From the NCBI GenBank assembly GCA_964478165.1, contig CAYZGU010000021.1, forward strand, positions 62,001-126,000: 64,000 nucleotides of DNA, in the 5' to 3' direction. Source of the DNA: CAYZGU01 sp964478165. GTDB taxonomy: Bacteria; Poribacteria; WGA-4E; JAJDTR01. Positions 18,086 to 28,295 of this stretch are shown here, piece by piece; the stretch's first letter is position 1; each line of letters begins with the position of its first letter. A program made the translations under genes and the position numbers. Under the pieces are notes generated by a model. That model saw only the letters and a program-made list of their open reading frames with translations. It had not been told where the DNA came from and did no database searches.

Positions 18086-18880
18086 TCAATTGGTTTCCCT
18101 CGCTAGGCTTGTCTTAGGACTCTATTTAGATACACGGCACTTCAGTTTTTCAGGTGAAATCGAGCTGAACCAAGAACCTGATTTGAGGATCGCGGTTCCT
18201 GGTTATGTGCTTAAACTCACCGGCGAATGGTAGGCAGAGAAGGACAGATAGCCAACTTTCTTCACATGGGTTTTATGTCGGAAGTCACAGGCTTCGCCAT
18301 TCATCAATCCGCACCAGGGTTTTCGAATTGGTATTCACTGTTTTAGGCTCTCACGGTGGGTACCAATGTTATTCAATCAAGGCGTCTAATGTTCGTTGGG
18401 AGATTATGCACCATTTCAGGCGTTTGCTGTTTGCATCTCACAAATGTCAAAAGCGGCGGTGTATACGGTTACCTGTAGTTTAGGTGTTGCGGAAATTCGA
18501 TCGGTTTGACCTCGATTGAGATTTTGCGTTTTTCCATGCGTACGGTATTTCCCTTAATGCACGGCTACGTGTGCGCCGATTCTAGCACAGTTGAGCGTGA
18601 GAAGCAACAAAAAATTTTGCGCAACAGGGGACTTCAAAGACCGATGTGACACGGAGTTCAATATCGTTTGGTTAGATCGCATCTGGAAATGATAAAATGA
18701 CATACTCAGCCAATGTTCCAATTTGCATCGCAGATCTAGTGCCGATCGTGCTATGCAAGTCATGTGAAACAATCAGAAGGTTTCACTATCATCGATTGCG
18801 ACCTCCTTCATGTAGTTTCGAGACTGAGAAAACTACCTCCTTCATAGATCCGTGAACGCAGATTGAACTCGCACGTGAAA
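18086..18880. other. 0.8 kb upstream of cstA without an intact gene
   Basis: Several short frames end quickly. A plus-strand segment near 18290-18345 reads TGFAIHQSAPGFSNWYS and then breaks. It may belong to the decayed propeller-like gene that follows, but the link is weak. The cstA promoter should lie at the left end on the minus strand. Confidence 0.4.
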
Positions 18881-19755
18881 AACACTTCGATTTGTACGGA
18901 ATCCACATCGCTATATTGACGGTTTCTACGGTTTATGGTCTTGTGGTGACCTTAACTTGGACTTCGGTGTGGCGATGTATGGTGAGTGTAATGACGGGAT
19001 ATTGGACACATGGATTGCGGCAGACTCAACCTTCAAGAGATTTATTCTCCTCGCGTCAATGGGGTCCCGGAGCAGTTTGTCTGGAAAATTCATTGTCTGG
19101 GCGACAAGCCGAGAGTAAATTGGGCCATAAGGAGCTGCTGGCGCTCGCATCCTTTTGCCGGTCGATCTTACACTACCCAATCTACGATTCGGCATAGGCA
19201 CAAGGTTTGGCGATACGTGTGCACTTTGGCTTAGAGGCTGGAGGCGTGGCGAATGCGCTGACGCCGGTCGTTTACCTGTCGTAAGATCTGAAAATGTGCC
19301 TAACAAGTTCGCAGACTATCATGGTACACGGTGTTAGCTTGACATGTTAAGGGTGCTTTGAGAAGTGTTCGAAGCTGAAATTCTTCTTTGTCGCACACGA
19401 AATATATTGGGTACCAGCTGCAATGTGGAACCTGGATATCGACTGGAAGTCTGTGCGTGGTTATATGCTCAGGGTCAAGCGAGTTCCGAGTGGAATGCTT
19501 CGGAAACACAGTTGTTTCGGTACTCAGCTGATTTGAAGAAGCTTCTCGAGTCGTTACACGCTGACGAGATGCGTGTGTTCGCGCAAGTGGTTATCCTATT
19601 GCGGTTGGGACAATCCAATCAATCTCTTTCCTGTCAGCTCGTCACACCCTAAAGGACGCGTCTTTGCTCACAATGCTTGTGAATTGTATGCGTATCGATT
19701 GCACATGGAAATAGGCTTCGTTTCAGTAAATATGCTTGTACTTGGCGAAATATAA
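18880..19755 (+). pseudogene. Decayed gene, possibly a BNR/GH32-like propeller protein
   Basis: Shifting frames on the plus strand give phrases such as GFYGLWSCGDLNLDFGVAMY followed by DGI, which resemble the repeats of BNR or GH32/43-like propellers, and near the end VFAHNACELYAYRLH, which resembles the closing strand seen in such proteins. Stops and frameshifts occur at intervals of 100-200 bases. The match is from pattern memory only, and I could be wrong about the family. That coding sequence once existed here is more likely than the name. Confidence 0.35.
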
Positions 19756-20013
19756 TCAGCTTTAGATAGGCTGAGAACGTGGCGGATTCGGTATTATCCT
19801 GTACTTGTTTCCTTTGTTGTTGTCATAGCGGTTCACTCGAGATTTCGAGTGGTGGATAATTTGTTTTGCGGTCAACTCGAATGCCTATTCTGTTGTGCCA
19901 AACTGGCTTGAGATGCCGGCGTCTTTGGATGCTGAAAATCGCTAATTAAATCCAAATGGCGGACATAGGAAATTATCCTGTGTTACTGTGCCTGGCGAAA
20001 GAAGAATAGTTCC

Positions 20014-20320
20014 TATGGGTGAGAAGCGTTGGATTGGCGTGTTCAGCGTAAAGGGACGCTTTTAGCACGGAAAAACCTTTGCCTGGATAAATTGAGACCC
20101 CATTGTCGTGGGCGGCTTCGACCTCATGTCATATCTCGGAACGTGCAGGAACTAGAACACGAACGTGAAGGCGAAGTTTTGAGATACCCATGGCATCAAG
20201 GGGAATTCGACGTTGAGACGGGATTGCGTTGCAAGATGCGGATTTACGCGTGAAAAGTTTGTCTCCACAGTTGAAGGAAACGAGGTAGTACTGTACTTCG
20301 ACCACGCCTGTTTTAGCTGC
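20014..20320 (+). pseudogene. Decayed Rieske [2Fe-2S] protein
   Basis: A plus-strand frame from 20029 ends with the Rieske cluster region EVLRYPWHQGEFDVETG (about 20176-20226), where the usual Cys-Pro-Trp-His has become Tyr-Pro-Trp-His. After a stop at 20251-20253 another frame continues EKFVSTVEGNEVVLYF, which fits the last strand of the domain. The first Cys-x-His motif is not found. Loss of an iron-sulfur ligand and the frame break both mark it as dead. Single-domain Rieske proteins of this size are often oxygenase ferredoxins. Confidence 0.6.
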
Positions 20321-20345
20321 GCCATGCTACATGTACTAAAGTGGT

Positions 20346-21584
20346 TCATGTTTTTCGTTGTCGTAGATGTAGCCATAAGGTGAGGGATCCCAGGCCAGTC
20401 ACAACTGCGCTGGTGATGAAAAGGCTGCTGTAGCCCAATCTGGTAATAATGTAACCGCCAACTAACGCCATCGTTCCGAAGCTCAACCCCGCCGCCATTT
20501 CGCCGGCGCCAGACATGATACCCCTCTGTTCAGTTGAAACAGCGTTCATCGTGTAAACCATGAACGCCGGATATCGAATGGTTGAAAAAGCTAGTACACC
20601 CACAAATCCCAGGCTCGCCACACCCCAGTGTGGGACAAGTGCGACTGGTATCACGACAAGTACTGTTCCCAGTGAAGCACAGAGAGCAGAAGTTCCACTG
20701 CCCAAACGTTTAGTGAGGAAGGGTACAGTTAACGCGGCTGGCACGGACATTAGTCTGCCTATGGCTAAAACAACACCAATCTGGGGAGTCGGAGTCTTTA
20801 GCTGCCTGTCTAGATAGACGTTGAAGAAACTAGACATAACGGACATGCCTGATGTTACTAGTAACCTGATCAGCATAAGTAGTAAAATCAGATAAATGGT
20901 TGCAGTGCCGCCGTTTGTCTGTTCTCGAGGCGTTTCTCGGCAGTGCGAATTGGAGGTCGTCGCTCTGATTGGCAAAATGGCCGAAGCCATTAGAAGAGAG
21001 GCAATCAGTAATGAATATCGGTATGGCTCAGGCTGGTCTGTCGAAGTTCCGAGAAGGGAACTGAGAAGCAGTGGAAGGAAGCCGCCGACAAGGCTACCTG
21101 TAAATCCGGATAGGGCACCAATTGCTGCATAAATCGAAAAAACATGATTGCGTTCTTCTGGGCTAGCGGCCTCCATCAAGAAAGGAGCTGTGTTGACAAA
21201 AAACGTCGCCGAACCAATGGAAATGAGTACAAATGTTATGAGGAACCAGCTGTGCCGAAAAATCCCCGCGTCGAGTCTTGGTAATACGAGTAGCGAGTAT
21301 GCTAGGACGATGGTGGCTAATCCGACGAGCATCGTGAGACGACTGCCCCAGTGGTGATTTAGCCTGCCGGCGGGTAGACTAAAGAGAGCAAATGCCCACA
21401 TCCCGGCACCGTTGATTAGTCCAATAAATTCTGGCCCATAGCCTAGGCGGGAGAGGTACAGGTTGAACAAGAGGGCGTGCATACCCTCAAGCGTGAAACC
21501 GATTACGGCGGTGGCGATGAAGTACAGCCGTACGTTATGGCTTACATTCTGATAGATGCGAAGGTAGAGGGTAAATCTGTGCAT
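20346..21584 (-). CDS. Major facilitator superfamily transporter
   Basis: This is a 412-residue inner-membrane transporter with about twelve hydrophobic segments in two halves. The loop after span 2 reads AGRLNHHWGSRLTMLVG, the MFS motif-A position (G-R-x-x-x-x-G). The centre GGTATIYLILLLMLIRLLV marks the start of the second half. The C-terminal half has TMNAVSTEQRGIMSGAGE, typical of efflux-type MFS members. Substrate is unknown. I use ATG 21584; a TTG at 21596 is the other choice, and neither has a clear ribosome binding site. Confidence 0.85.
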   Translation of the reverse strand: MHRFTLYLRIYQNVSHNVRLYFIATAVIGFTLEGMHALLFNLYLSRLGYGPEFIGLINGAGMWAFALFSLPAGRLNHHWGSRLTMLVGLATIVLAYSLLVLPRLDAGIFRHSWFLITFVLISIGSATFFVNTAPFLMEAASPEERNHVFSIYAAIGALSGFTGSLVGGFLPLLLSSLLGTSTDQPEPYRYSLLIASLLMASAILPIRATTSNSHCRETPREQTNGGTATIYLILLLMLIRLLVTSGMSVMSSFFNVYLDRQLKTPTPQIGVVLAIGRLMSVPAALTVPFLTKRLGSGTSALCASLGTVLVVIPVALVPHWGVASLGFVGVLAFSTIRYPAFMVYTMNAVSTEQRGIMSGAGEMAAGLSFGTMALVGGYIITRLGYSSLFITSAVVTGLGSLTLWLHLRQRKT

Positions 21585-21681
21585 GGAGGTTAGCAAACTC
21601 TTTCGTGTTCTTGTGAAGTTTTCACACTGTAATGGTGGTGAATATCAGAGGAAAAGATCTTGTACATAACTACTCTGGCGC

Positions 21682-22668
21682 TCATCCCCGGGTTCCTTTG
21701 TGTAGATCTGGAAGTAGAGGTGGATGTTCACGCACCACAGAATAGTCACGTTGGCTTAATGGTGAATGGCCCATTGGTCCGTACGCGTTGAACTCTGCAC
21801 ACTGGTCATCTCCCGGAATAAACGTAACCGCAATGTGACTGTCGCTCACATCGCACCGATGAAAGCCGAACCGTGTCTCTGCGTTGGCCCACCGCTCAGC
21901 GAGTTGAGAAGTGTTACCAGCGGGAGGTGTGCGATAGATCCGTAATCCATCAACAAGTTGTACTGGGCGACCCGTGTGAACATGGCCACAGAACAGAATT
22001 TCCACACCCGCCGATTTGAGTAGATCTAGTAACCGCTGGCGGTAGGGCTGATCGATAGAGAAATACCAATTGTGGTATTCCGCCTCATTTCGGATATCCC
22101 AAGCGGGTTCTTCCGGGCTTTCCATAAAAGGCCAGTAATGCATTATCGCAACGTGATGGTGTGTGGTTGGTAGGCTGGGTATTTTCTCCAGTAGGTGCCA
22201 CAAGCGTTCTTCCTGCGGCAAGTTCGATCCCGCAACCGCAGCAAAGAAACCGGTGAAGCGCACGTTGCGATGAACGAATGTCCAGTGGATTGGACCGAAA
22301 TAGGAAGAGAAAAGATCTAGGCGGCTCGCTGTGATGTTGAGCCCCATGTCATTTCGGTCTTCCAGGAATCCTTGAGCGCTAGCATGCTTGTTCCCGACAT
22401 CCATGTTTCCGGGAATTACGAATGTAGGAAAGGGCAAGGTATCTAGGTCATCGCGGGCCAATTGGTATTCGAATTCGTGTGTATTCCCGTCCCGTGTGAG
22501 ATCTCCTCCATGTAATAGCAAATCGGCATGAATTCGTCTCATCTGGATTTTGATGGCTTGCCACCGTCGATTGATTGCCGGACGGAAACGATAGGAACGT
22601 GGTGTGCCGAGGTGACTGTCATTGGCATGTAGAAATGTCCAGGGATGTCTGTGATTAGTATCTGTCAA
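21682..22668 (-). CDS. Calcineurin-like metallophosphoesterase
   Basis: The 328-residue protein has the metallophosphoesterase motifs in order: HANDSHLG (in place of D-x-H), LLHGGDLTRDG, VIPGNMDVG (G-N-x-D in place of G-N-H-D), AIMHYWPF and LFCGHVHTGRP. These hold a two-metal centre that cleaves phosphate esters. The start overlaps the stop of the polysaccharide deacetylase gene by 4 bases (ATGA), so the two are translated together. No signal peptide is visible, so it is probably cytoplasmic. Substrate unknown. Confidence 0.85.
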   Translation of the reverse strand: MTDTNHRHPWTFLHANDSHLGTPRSYRFRPAINRRWQAIKIQMRRIHADLLLHGGDLTRDGNTHEFEYQLARDDLDTLPFPTFVIPGNMDVGNKHASAQGFLEDRNDMGLNITASRLDLFSSYFGPIHWTFVHRNVRFTGFFAAVAGSNLPQEERLWHLLEKIPSLPTTHHHVAIMHYWPFMESPEEPAWDIRNEAEYHNWYFSIDQPYRQRLLDLLKSAGVEILFCGHVHTGRPVQLVDGLRIYRTPPAGNTSQLAERWANAETRFGFHRCDVSDSHIAVTFIPGDDQCAEFNAYGPMGHSPLSQRDYSVVREHPPLLPDLHKGTRG

Positions 22669-23405
22669 GTTCTATGCACCGGACGGTGTTGGGTGTATCT
22701 GGCGAGATCCCTTATAGCGATAACAGAACACTCCCTGTCGTGGAGATACTGCATGTAATTCTCGAAGTCTCTTGGCTCGGTATGAACCCATGGGTGGAGT
22801 GGTCCGGGGACCCCATGAAAGGTTAAGATAGCCACTTTCCCGCTATGGGCTTGAGAAACGGTCCACTCAAGATCTCTCATGTTCCACTCAGGACCGGCAT
22901 AGCCGGTCGTCGGAATCAAAAGATGATGGTCGCTTACTGGATCATATGTCGGTCCGCGTCCCCCGCTCCCATTATCGTGGTATTCAGGAAAAACACCTCG
23001 TCGGGCAAATTGGAAATTTTCTTCCTGAATCACTTTCATGGCGGAGAGTGAGTGGCAAAAACCGGGATAACAGAAGCTCACTGGAGATCTAATTCTGTGT
23101 CCTTCGCATTCGCTTTGAATGAACTGAAGTTCGAAGCGAAGTGCGTCTTTTGACAACTCTGTAACGTTTGGATGAGACCTCGTGTGATTTCCTATTTCGA
23201 AACCTCGCTGGTCAAGTTGCCAAATCTCATTCCAGCTCAGGAAATATTCGGGATTCGCCCCAGCACCTAATCCGCGTGTCACGTAGAATGTGCCTCCGAA
23301 ATCGTGCCGTTCTAGAATTGGCGCTACGACCGTGAGATCCGACTTGTTGCTGTCATCGAAGGTGAGAACAATAAGACGGTCTGGAATGTCGTGGTGTTGA
23401 ATCAC
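22665..23405 (-). CDS. Polysaccharide deacetylase family protein
   Basis: The 246-residue protein belongs to the carbohydrate esterase 4 / NodB-like fold. LIVLTFDDSNKSD gives the catalytic Asp-Asp pair, GTFYVT follows, and EIGNHTRSHPNVTEL gives the His-x-x-x-His metal ligands. SFCYPGF and ILTFHGVPG complete the active-site motifs. No signal peptide is seen, so it may act in the cytoplasm on small amide substrates rather than on cell wall. It is the first gene of a two-gene unit with the metallophosphoesterase. Confidence 0.85.
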   Translation of the reverse strand: MIQHHDIPDRLIVLTFDDSNKSDLTVVAPILERHDFGGTFYVTRGLGAGANPEYFLSWNEIWQLDQRGFEIGNHTRSHPNVTELSKDALRFELQFIQSECEGHRIRSPVSFCYPGFCHSLSAMKVIQEENFQFARRGVFPEYHDNGSGGRGPTYDPVSDHHLLIPTTGYAGPEWNMRDLEWTVSQAHSGKVAILTFHGVPGPLHPWVHTEPRDFENYMQYLHDRECSVIAIRDLARYTQHRPVHRT

Positions 23406-24699
23406 TGAGTCTAAACCTGTTTGTGATGAGAGGCAGCGCGTGTTAATGTTGGCTGTTTTTCTTGACCATTTCAGCTTTCGTCAAAGATAATGCCTTAAAC
23501 GCCATGATTTTGTCCCATTTTGAGCGCGATTCTAGGCTGGCACGAAGTAAATCATACGCGTTTCTGAATTTTCTGTCAATGGAAAATCCTCTGTTGTTCA
23601 TGAAGCCCGAGCATTCTTCTCAGGAGCGCAGGTAGCGCGTTCGGCCTCAGGGGACAGAACCGGTGGATGTCAGTGAGTCCGTCTTGCAAGACGTGAGTGT
23701 CTTGGGATACAATACCCGGAGTGCCATCCTACACGGTCGTTCCTTGTCTTAGTTGTCAACGCGATTTGCTTGTGTGTCGTTGAGGACGGCGACATTGGTT
23801 GGTTATCTCTAGTTAGGCAGAGCTCTGTTGGCGTAAGGAAGAATTAGACGTTCTACGTTGCCAATCTCCCGGGTCTTTGTAATCTTGGTTTGACTTCTAG
23901 GTGGATTTTTGCCGGACCAGAGCAGCGTGTAATTTAAAGGTTCATGGCCAGCACAAGTTGGCTGAGAACAAATGTACGCGTGTTTGGAAAATCATTCGGT
24001 TGCGAGATTCGGTGTATGGATAATAATGATAAATCAGTGAGTTTATACGTATTTGGTCTTCGATAGGAACTTAGTTTGCCAAGACCTCGGGCCCCGCAGC
24101 ACATCCTGTGGTTATCCCGCGTTGAGCTAGGGTTGTTGGGAGAAGGAATAGGATGTGAGAAGACACGATGGGCTGTCGGAGTCCATTATATCCAGTTCGT
24201 AAGTGAATCACAACCCGGATAGTCGGCCCGGAAATCTCTCGTGAATCGCCTACTTTTCAAGTCAGGCTGATAAAGCGGCTAACATCGTGCTAGAATGCCC
24301 CGATTTTTTAGTCTAATACTGGACTCTTCTAGTGTTTTGACGGGTGTTATGTGTTATTGCAGCGGTGAAATGGCACCATTTCACTGTGTTTTTGTTGTAC
24401 CTTTCGTACGAAAAGACAAGATAAGTTGGGTGGTTCCTGTGCGCGCTCCTATGTTTGTTGGCGAAGGGCTTTATGATTTGGGGCTGAGTACTAGCTAGAA
24501 AGCATAATCCTTGGTGCGTCTTACAATGGACGCTATCTCTTTTGGGGCGCCATAGGTTTCGGGCTAATTCAAATAAGGCTTATTCGACTTTTCGTGAACT
24601 AAAACCTCGGTGGATTGGCTATCGGTATGCCTGAAGGTTTCTTCCTTCACCAGCTAAACGTATTGCTAATTTCGATGTTTTGAATGATAGAGGTGAGTT
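23406..24699. other. 1.3 kb without an intact gene
   Basis: No family is recognisable. A plus-strand frame of 67 codons at 24295-24498 contains FVVPFVRKDKISWVVPVRAP, which looks protein-like and may be the tail of a dead gene or a small orphan protein, but I cannot name it. The ribosome binding site AGAGGTGAG for the dipeptidase gene is at the right end. Confidence 0.45.
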
Positions 24700-25806
24700 A
24701 TGTTAATCATTGATGGGGACTATCCGATGGCGGGTGGTGCCATTGATATGAATCGAGATTTAACCCTTCCTATTGCAGAAGTGCGATCGAGTTCGAAAGG
24801 GACTCAGAAACAGGAGAGGTGGCCAGCCGTCAGAACGATGGCATCGTTACCCGAAATGCGGCGAGCTCAGATTGCTGTGGCGTTGGTAAAAATCGTAGCA
24901 CGTATTCAGAGACAGGATAGTCCGCTTTGGGGATATCGCACCGGCGAGATCTCCTACGCCATGGCGCGAGCGCATCATGCCTATTATCAAGCTCTGGAGT
25001 CCAGAGGTGAAGCGCGTATCCTCACAAACCGCGAGGATTTTGAGGCGCATATGCAGCTTTGGTCGGATGCTGAGAGTTGTGAAGACTTGCCAGTGGGCAT
25101 GGTTATCGGTATGGAAGGGGCCGATCCTATCCTCTGGCCTGAGCACGTTCACGAGTGGTGGAAAATCGGACTACGCACACTCAACCTAGCCCATTATGGT
25201 ACTAGCACGTATTCGCACGGAACGGGTCGTCCGGGAGGTTTGTTACCTGCTGCGAAACCTCTGTTGCGCGAACTGGAAGGCCTCGGTGTGATTCTCGATC
25301 TTACTCACACTGCCGAGAAGGCATTCTGGGAGGCGCTAGATCTGTTCTCGGGACCTGTGATGGCGAGCCACCAGAATTGTCGTGCATTGACACCCGGTGA
25401 ACGTCAGTTTTCGGACGAACAACTCAAATCCATCTTGGAGCGAGGAGGCGTAGTTGGTGCATCGATGGATACTTGGATGATTTACCCAGAAGGCAACCTG
25501 GATTGGGGCGGACAGATTCCACCGCGTCGCAGTCGTTTTCCAAGAGAAGCGGTTACCCTGGAAGATTTCGTAGACCACATTGACTACGTGTGTCAATTGG
25601 CGGGAGATTCAACTCATGCTGCAATTGGTGGAGATACCGATGGTCAAGGGGGAAATGACGGCGCACCAGATGGAATCGATACAGTGGCCGATTACCAAAA
25701 GATAGCAGGCGTGCTTGACAGACGAGGCTATGCAACGGCGGATATTGCAAATGTGATGTACCGCAACTGGCAACGGTTCTATCAGAAATGGTTACCACCC
25801 AAGTAG
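24700..25806 (+). CDS. M19 membrane-dipeptidase-like protein, N-terminal metal motif altered
   Basis: The 368-residue protein matches renal-dipeptidase-type (peptidase M19) hydrolases. The bridging Glu is in VIGMEGADPILWPE, and the two later His ligands are in ILDLTHTAEKAF and VMASHQNCRAL. IGGDTDGQGG and NVMYRNWQRFY close the barrel. The usual N-terminal His-x-Asp is missing: the strand reads LIIDGDYPMAGG. This could mean a changed metal site or a different reaction. AGAGGTGAG precedes ATG 24700. No signal peptide is visible. A hairpin follows at 25826. Confidence 0.85.
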   Translation: MLIIDGDYPMAGGAIDMNRDLTLPIAEVRSSSKGTQKQERWPAVRTMASLPEMRRAQIAVALVKIVARIQRQDSPLWGYRTGEISYAMARAHHAYYQALESRGEARILTNREDFEAHMQLWSDAESCEDLPVGMVIGMEGADPILWPEHVHEWWKIGLRTLNLAHYGTSTYSHGTGRPGGLLPAAKPLLRELEGLGVILDLTHTAEKAFWEALDLFSGPVMASHQNCRALTPGERQFSDEQLKSILERGGVVGASMDTWMIYPEGNLDWGGQIPPRRSRFPREAVTLEDFVDHIDYVCQLAGDSTHAAIGGDTDGQGGNDGAPDGIDTVADYQKIAGVLDRRGYATADIANVMYRNWQRFYQKWLPPK

Positions 25807-25825
25807 CAACCCTACCTGATCTATG

Positions 25826-25856
25826 GCATCCTTGATGACGGTGTTATCAAGGATGC
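25826..25856 (+). terminator. Hairpin terminator after the dipeptidase gene
   Basis: GCATCCTTGAT (25826-25836) pairs exactly with 25846-25856 across a 9-base loop and is followed by TTTAT. It lies 20 bases after the stop codon. Confidence 0.7.
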
Positions 25857-25956
25857 TTTATCGTTAGTGAAATTTATCTTGCGGTGAGACAGATTTACGC
25901 GCGTGCATGACTGTTGCATGTGTGATTCAATTCTAAACCTGCACGGGGTGAATAAA

Positions 25957-26805
25957 ATGAAAAGTACCATTTCAATCTTCTACGTAATGGTCCTCAGCTT
26001 AGCTGCCATCAATTTGATAAGTCCGTGTTTCAGTTATGGGCAGTCATCGCTACTCAACGAGGTTGTTGCGATGTGGCAATTTGACGAAGTTGGAAGACCA
26101 CGGTCCATCGAGGACACCTCTGGTAATGGTCACAAAGCTCTTGTTATTCAGAAGCCAAAGTTTACGGAGGGGACGTTTGGCACAGCGATACGGTTTGATC
26201 GGGGAACTGAAAATTATCTAGAAGTGATGGATCATGAAGCTTTGCAAATAAGTGATGTCATCTCTATTGTCGCGTGGGTTAAGAGACCAGCGGTTTCTAA
26301 AGACATTGCGCCATATTATATCCTTGCGAAAGGAGATACATGGCAGTCTAGTAGCCCAGGCTATGGAATAGCTCTGCACAAAGTTTTTGACAACATGTTT
26401 TACTTTTGGTACACGGGTGGCTACCAGGGAACAGACGGAATTAAGGACGGCCAATGGCACCACTATGCCGTAGTTGCAAGAAACGGCGACAGCAGGGCAA
26501 TGTTATATATTGATGGGAACTTAAAGCGTGTTACACAAGAGGATGGCGCGACGCAGATAGAGTTGCTTCCCACACCGAAACACAGAGTGATAAATGTGAC
26601 TATTGGCGCATTAGTGCCGAGGAGGGCGAGATTCGACTCCTTTTCCGATAACACGATTGACGAAGTTGCTATTTTCAATGCAGCGCTGACACGAGACGAA
26701 ATACGTAATCTGATGAAAAATGGACTGGGACGGGCGATTTTCTCGGTTTCCGAATCAGGCAAACTTGCGACAACTTGGGGAGAGATTAAAAGACTGCGTG
26801 GATAA
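25957..26805 (+). CDS. LamG-domain (concanavalin-like) exported protein
   Basis: The 282-residue protein begins with a signal peptide (MKSTISIFYVMVLSLAAINL, then SYGQSS near the likely cut). The rest is one LamG/laminin-G-like jelly roll: AMWQFDEVG, DTSGNGHKAL, FGTAIRFD, ISIVAWVKRP, DGQWHHYAVVA, YIDGN and IDEVAIFNAALTRDEI. The C-terminus SVSESGKLATTWGEIK is a tail I associate with poribacterial LamG proteins. ATG 25957 has GGGGTG ahead; the frame extends to 25903, but the signal peptide fixes the start. It likely binds sugars at or outside the envelope. Confidence 0.85.
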   Translation: MKSTISIFYVMVLSLAAINLISPCFSYGQSSLLNEVVAMWQFDEVGRPRSIEDTSGNGHKALVIQKPKFTEGTFGTAIRFDRGTENYLEVMDHEALQISDVISIVAWVKRPAVSKDIAPYYILAKGDTWQSSSPGYGIALHKVFDNMFYFWYTGGYQGTDGIKDGQWHHYAVVARNGDSRAMLYIDGNLKRVTQEDGATQIELLPTPKHRVINVTIGALVPRRARFDSFSDNTIDEVAIFNAALTRDEIRNLMKNGLGRAIFSVSESGKLATTWGEIKRLRG

Positions 26806-27249
26806 TTTAGATTAAACTTTGTGTTCCCATGGGATTCCACACATAAAGATTAATAGATCTACAGAGTACGAAGAGGTTCTTAATTAGACAGTCATAAGTT
26901 TTGTAATCCTCGACATAGCTGTAGTGAGCAGTGACCTGGAAAAATTTCGCCTAAGCTTCTAGCGCAGATGTGACTACACGTTGAATTGATGGTTGAGCGC
27001 GAAAAGGCCCGTTCGGAAATCGAACAACCTGATGCCGATTGTTTTAGTCGTCCCTGGTACAGTGATCGACGGCCACGCCTTACTATCGAATCGATTGACT
27101 TTGAGACTGTGGCTGTTATTGATTTCTGCCTCCGTGAGATCGTTTACGGTATCAGTCATGAACTCATGGGGGGCCTTGCACAGCCCTTACCGTTTTTGTC
27201 GTACTCTGTAGTGGTTTGATTGACTACGGTAGCACCGGATTGACACCGC

Positions 27250-28160
27250 GATGTGAGTTCATCCGACCAAGTGCCACTGGGCGACATGCAGGCTGATTTG
27301 GTCGAAAACGCCCGGAGTACGTCCAGTGGCGTGTTGCTCTCTATGAGGATGAGGTGTTTTGGATTCTACTCGGGACTCACCGGTGTCGAACTGATGAGAC
27401 GCAGCTGCTGTCGAACCTGAGGACGCTGTTAGAAGAAGGGGGGCGGCGATGCTAGTCTGCGGGGGTGGTATGTTGTCTATCCGAATTTGATGATGTATTG
27501 GGGAAGTACTTACACAAGTGAATTGCGACGTACTCTCCATCTGGGTTACCGTTCCTTTGGAGGGAATATCTCTTCATATCACCACCATTTGGACTGGCAT
27601 CACAATCGTGGATTCTTGAAATTCGTATCGGCCGATGTCCAAGCCTGATTTAATCAGCAGGCTTGGGACTATGATGAGGGGCGAAATCTTATCGAGGCGA
27701 TTGTTCGTAGCCAAATTTCTGGAAAACGAGGAGGTTTTTGCCGGGAACTTTCCCAGCTAACTACACCCGCGCCAAAATGGACGGATGGTCAGTGTGGTAT
27801 TGCTTTGCCGAATTGTGCAGAAAAGCATCCGCTTGCACGAATCTGAGATTGCTACGATGTCTGTTGATGCACGAACGTCGTTGATAGACGGAACTTGTTC
27901 AGCCTACTATGGAGAAGAGATGGCACGGCGTTTTGCACCAAACGACGCAAGGCTTTTGGACAAACGATTTGCCGTACTTCAATGGCGCCTACAGGAAGAT
28001 GCCGCCAAGGCCCACAGGGACTATAGCGAGTTATATCGTGCCCTGAAGTCAGATGTACAAACTTTGCCGAATCTCGAGTCGAGACGGCTTTGGACCTTCA
28101 ATTATGAAATGTCCGCCGGATTTGATGTTGAGGAATCTGTTGACAGTTGGAATTGCTGAC
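27250..28160 (+). pseudogene. Decayed phytanoyl-CoA dioxygenase (PhyH) family gene
   Basis: Four consecutive pieces in changing frames follow the order of PhyH-family dioxygenases. EYVQWRVALYEDEVFWILLG with a following Thr-His (about 27315-27380) corresponds to the segment before the facial-triad loop. VYPNLMMYWGSTY and RRTLHLGYRSFGG (about 27470-27575) match the conserved strand with the distal Arg. WDYDEGRNLIEAIVRSQ (about 27655) and GRMVSVVLLCRIVQKS (about 27780-27830) match C-terminal helices. The last piece stays open to 28159. Frame changes near 27450 and 27646 and at least one further break destroy the gene; traces may start near 26980. PhyH enzymes are Fe(II)/2-oxoglutarate oxygenases. 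Confidence 0.8.
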
Positions 28161-28295
28161 AAGTGGAATTGTGGTCCGCGATTACGTTCGAGTTTTTGGT
28201 TGATGTACCGATTCACGTTTTGTTCTAGAACGCGGCGACTGGAATTCGAACGACGTTGAGTTATCCCTATATATTTGCTAGGAGGGTGTAGAGTT

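Noticed and set aside
18926..19306. 126-codon minus-strand frame in the gap between cstA and the MFS gene
   Set aside because: Composition is rich in Pro, Ser and Arg with no motif, and the opposite strand carries better protein-like pieces.
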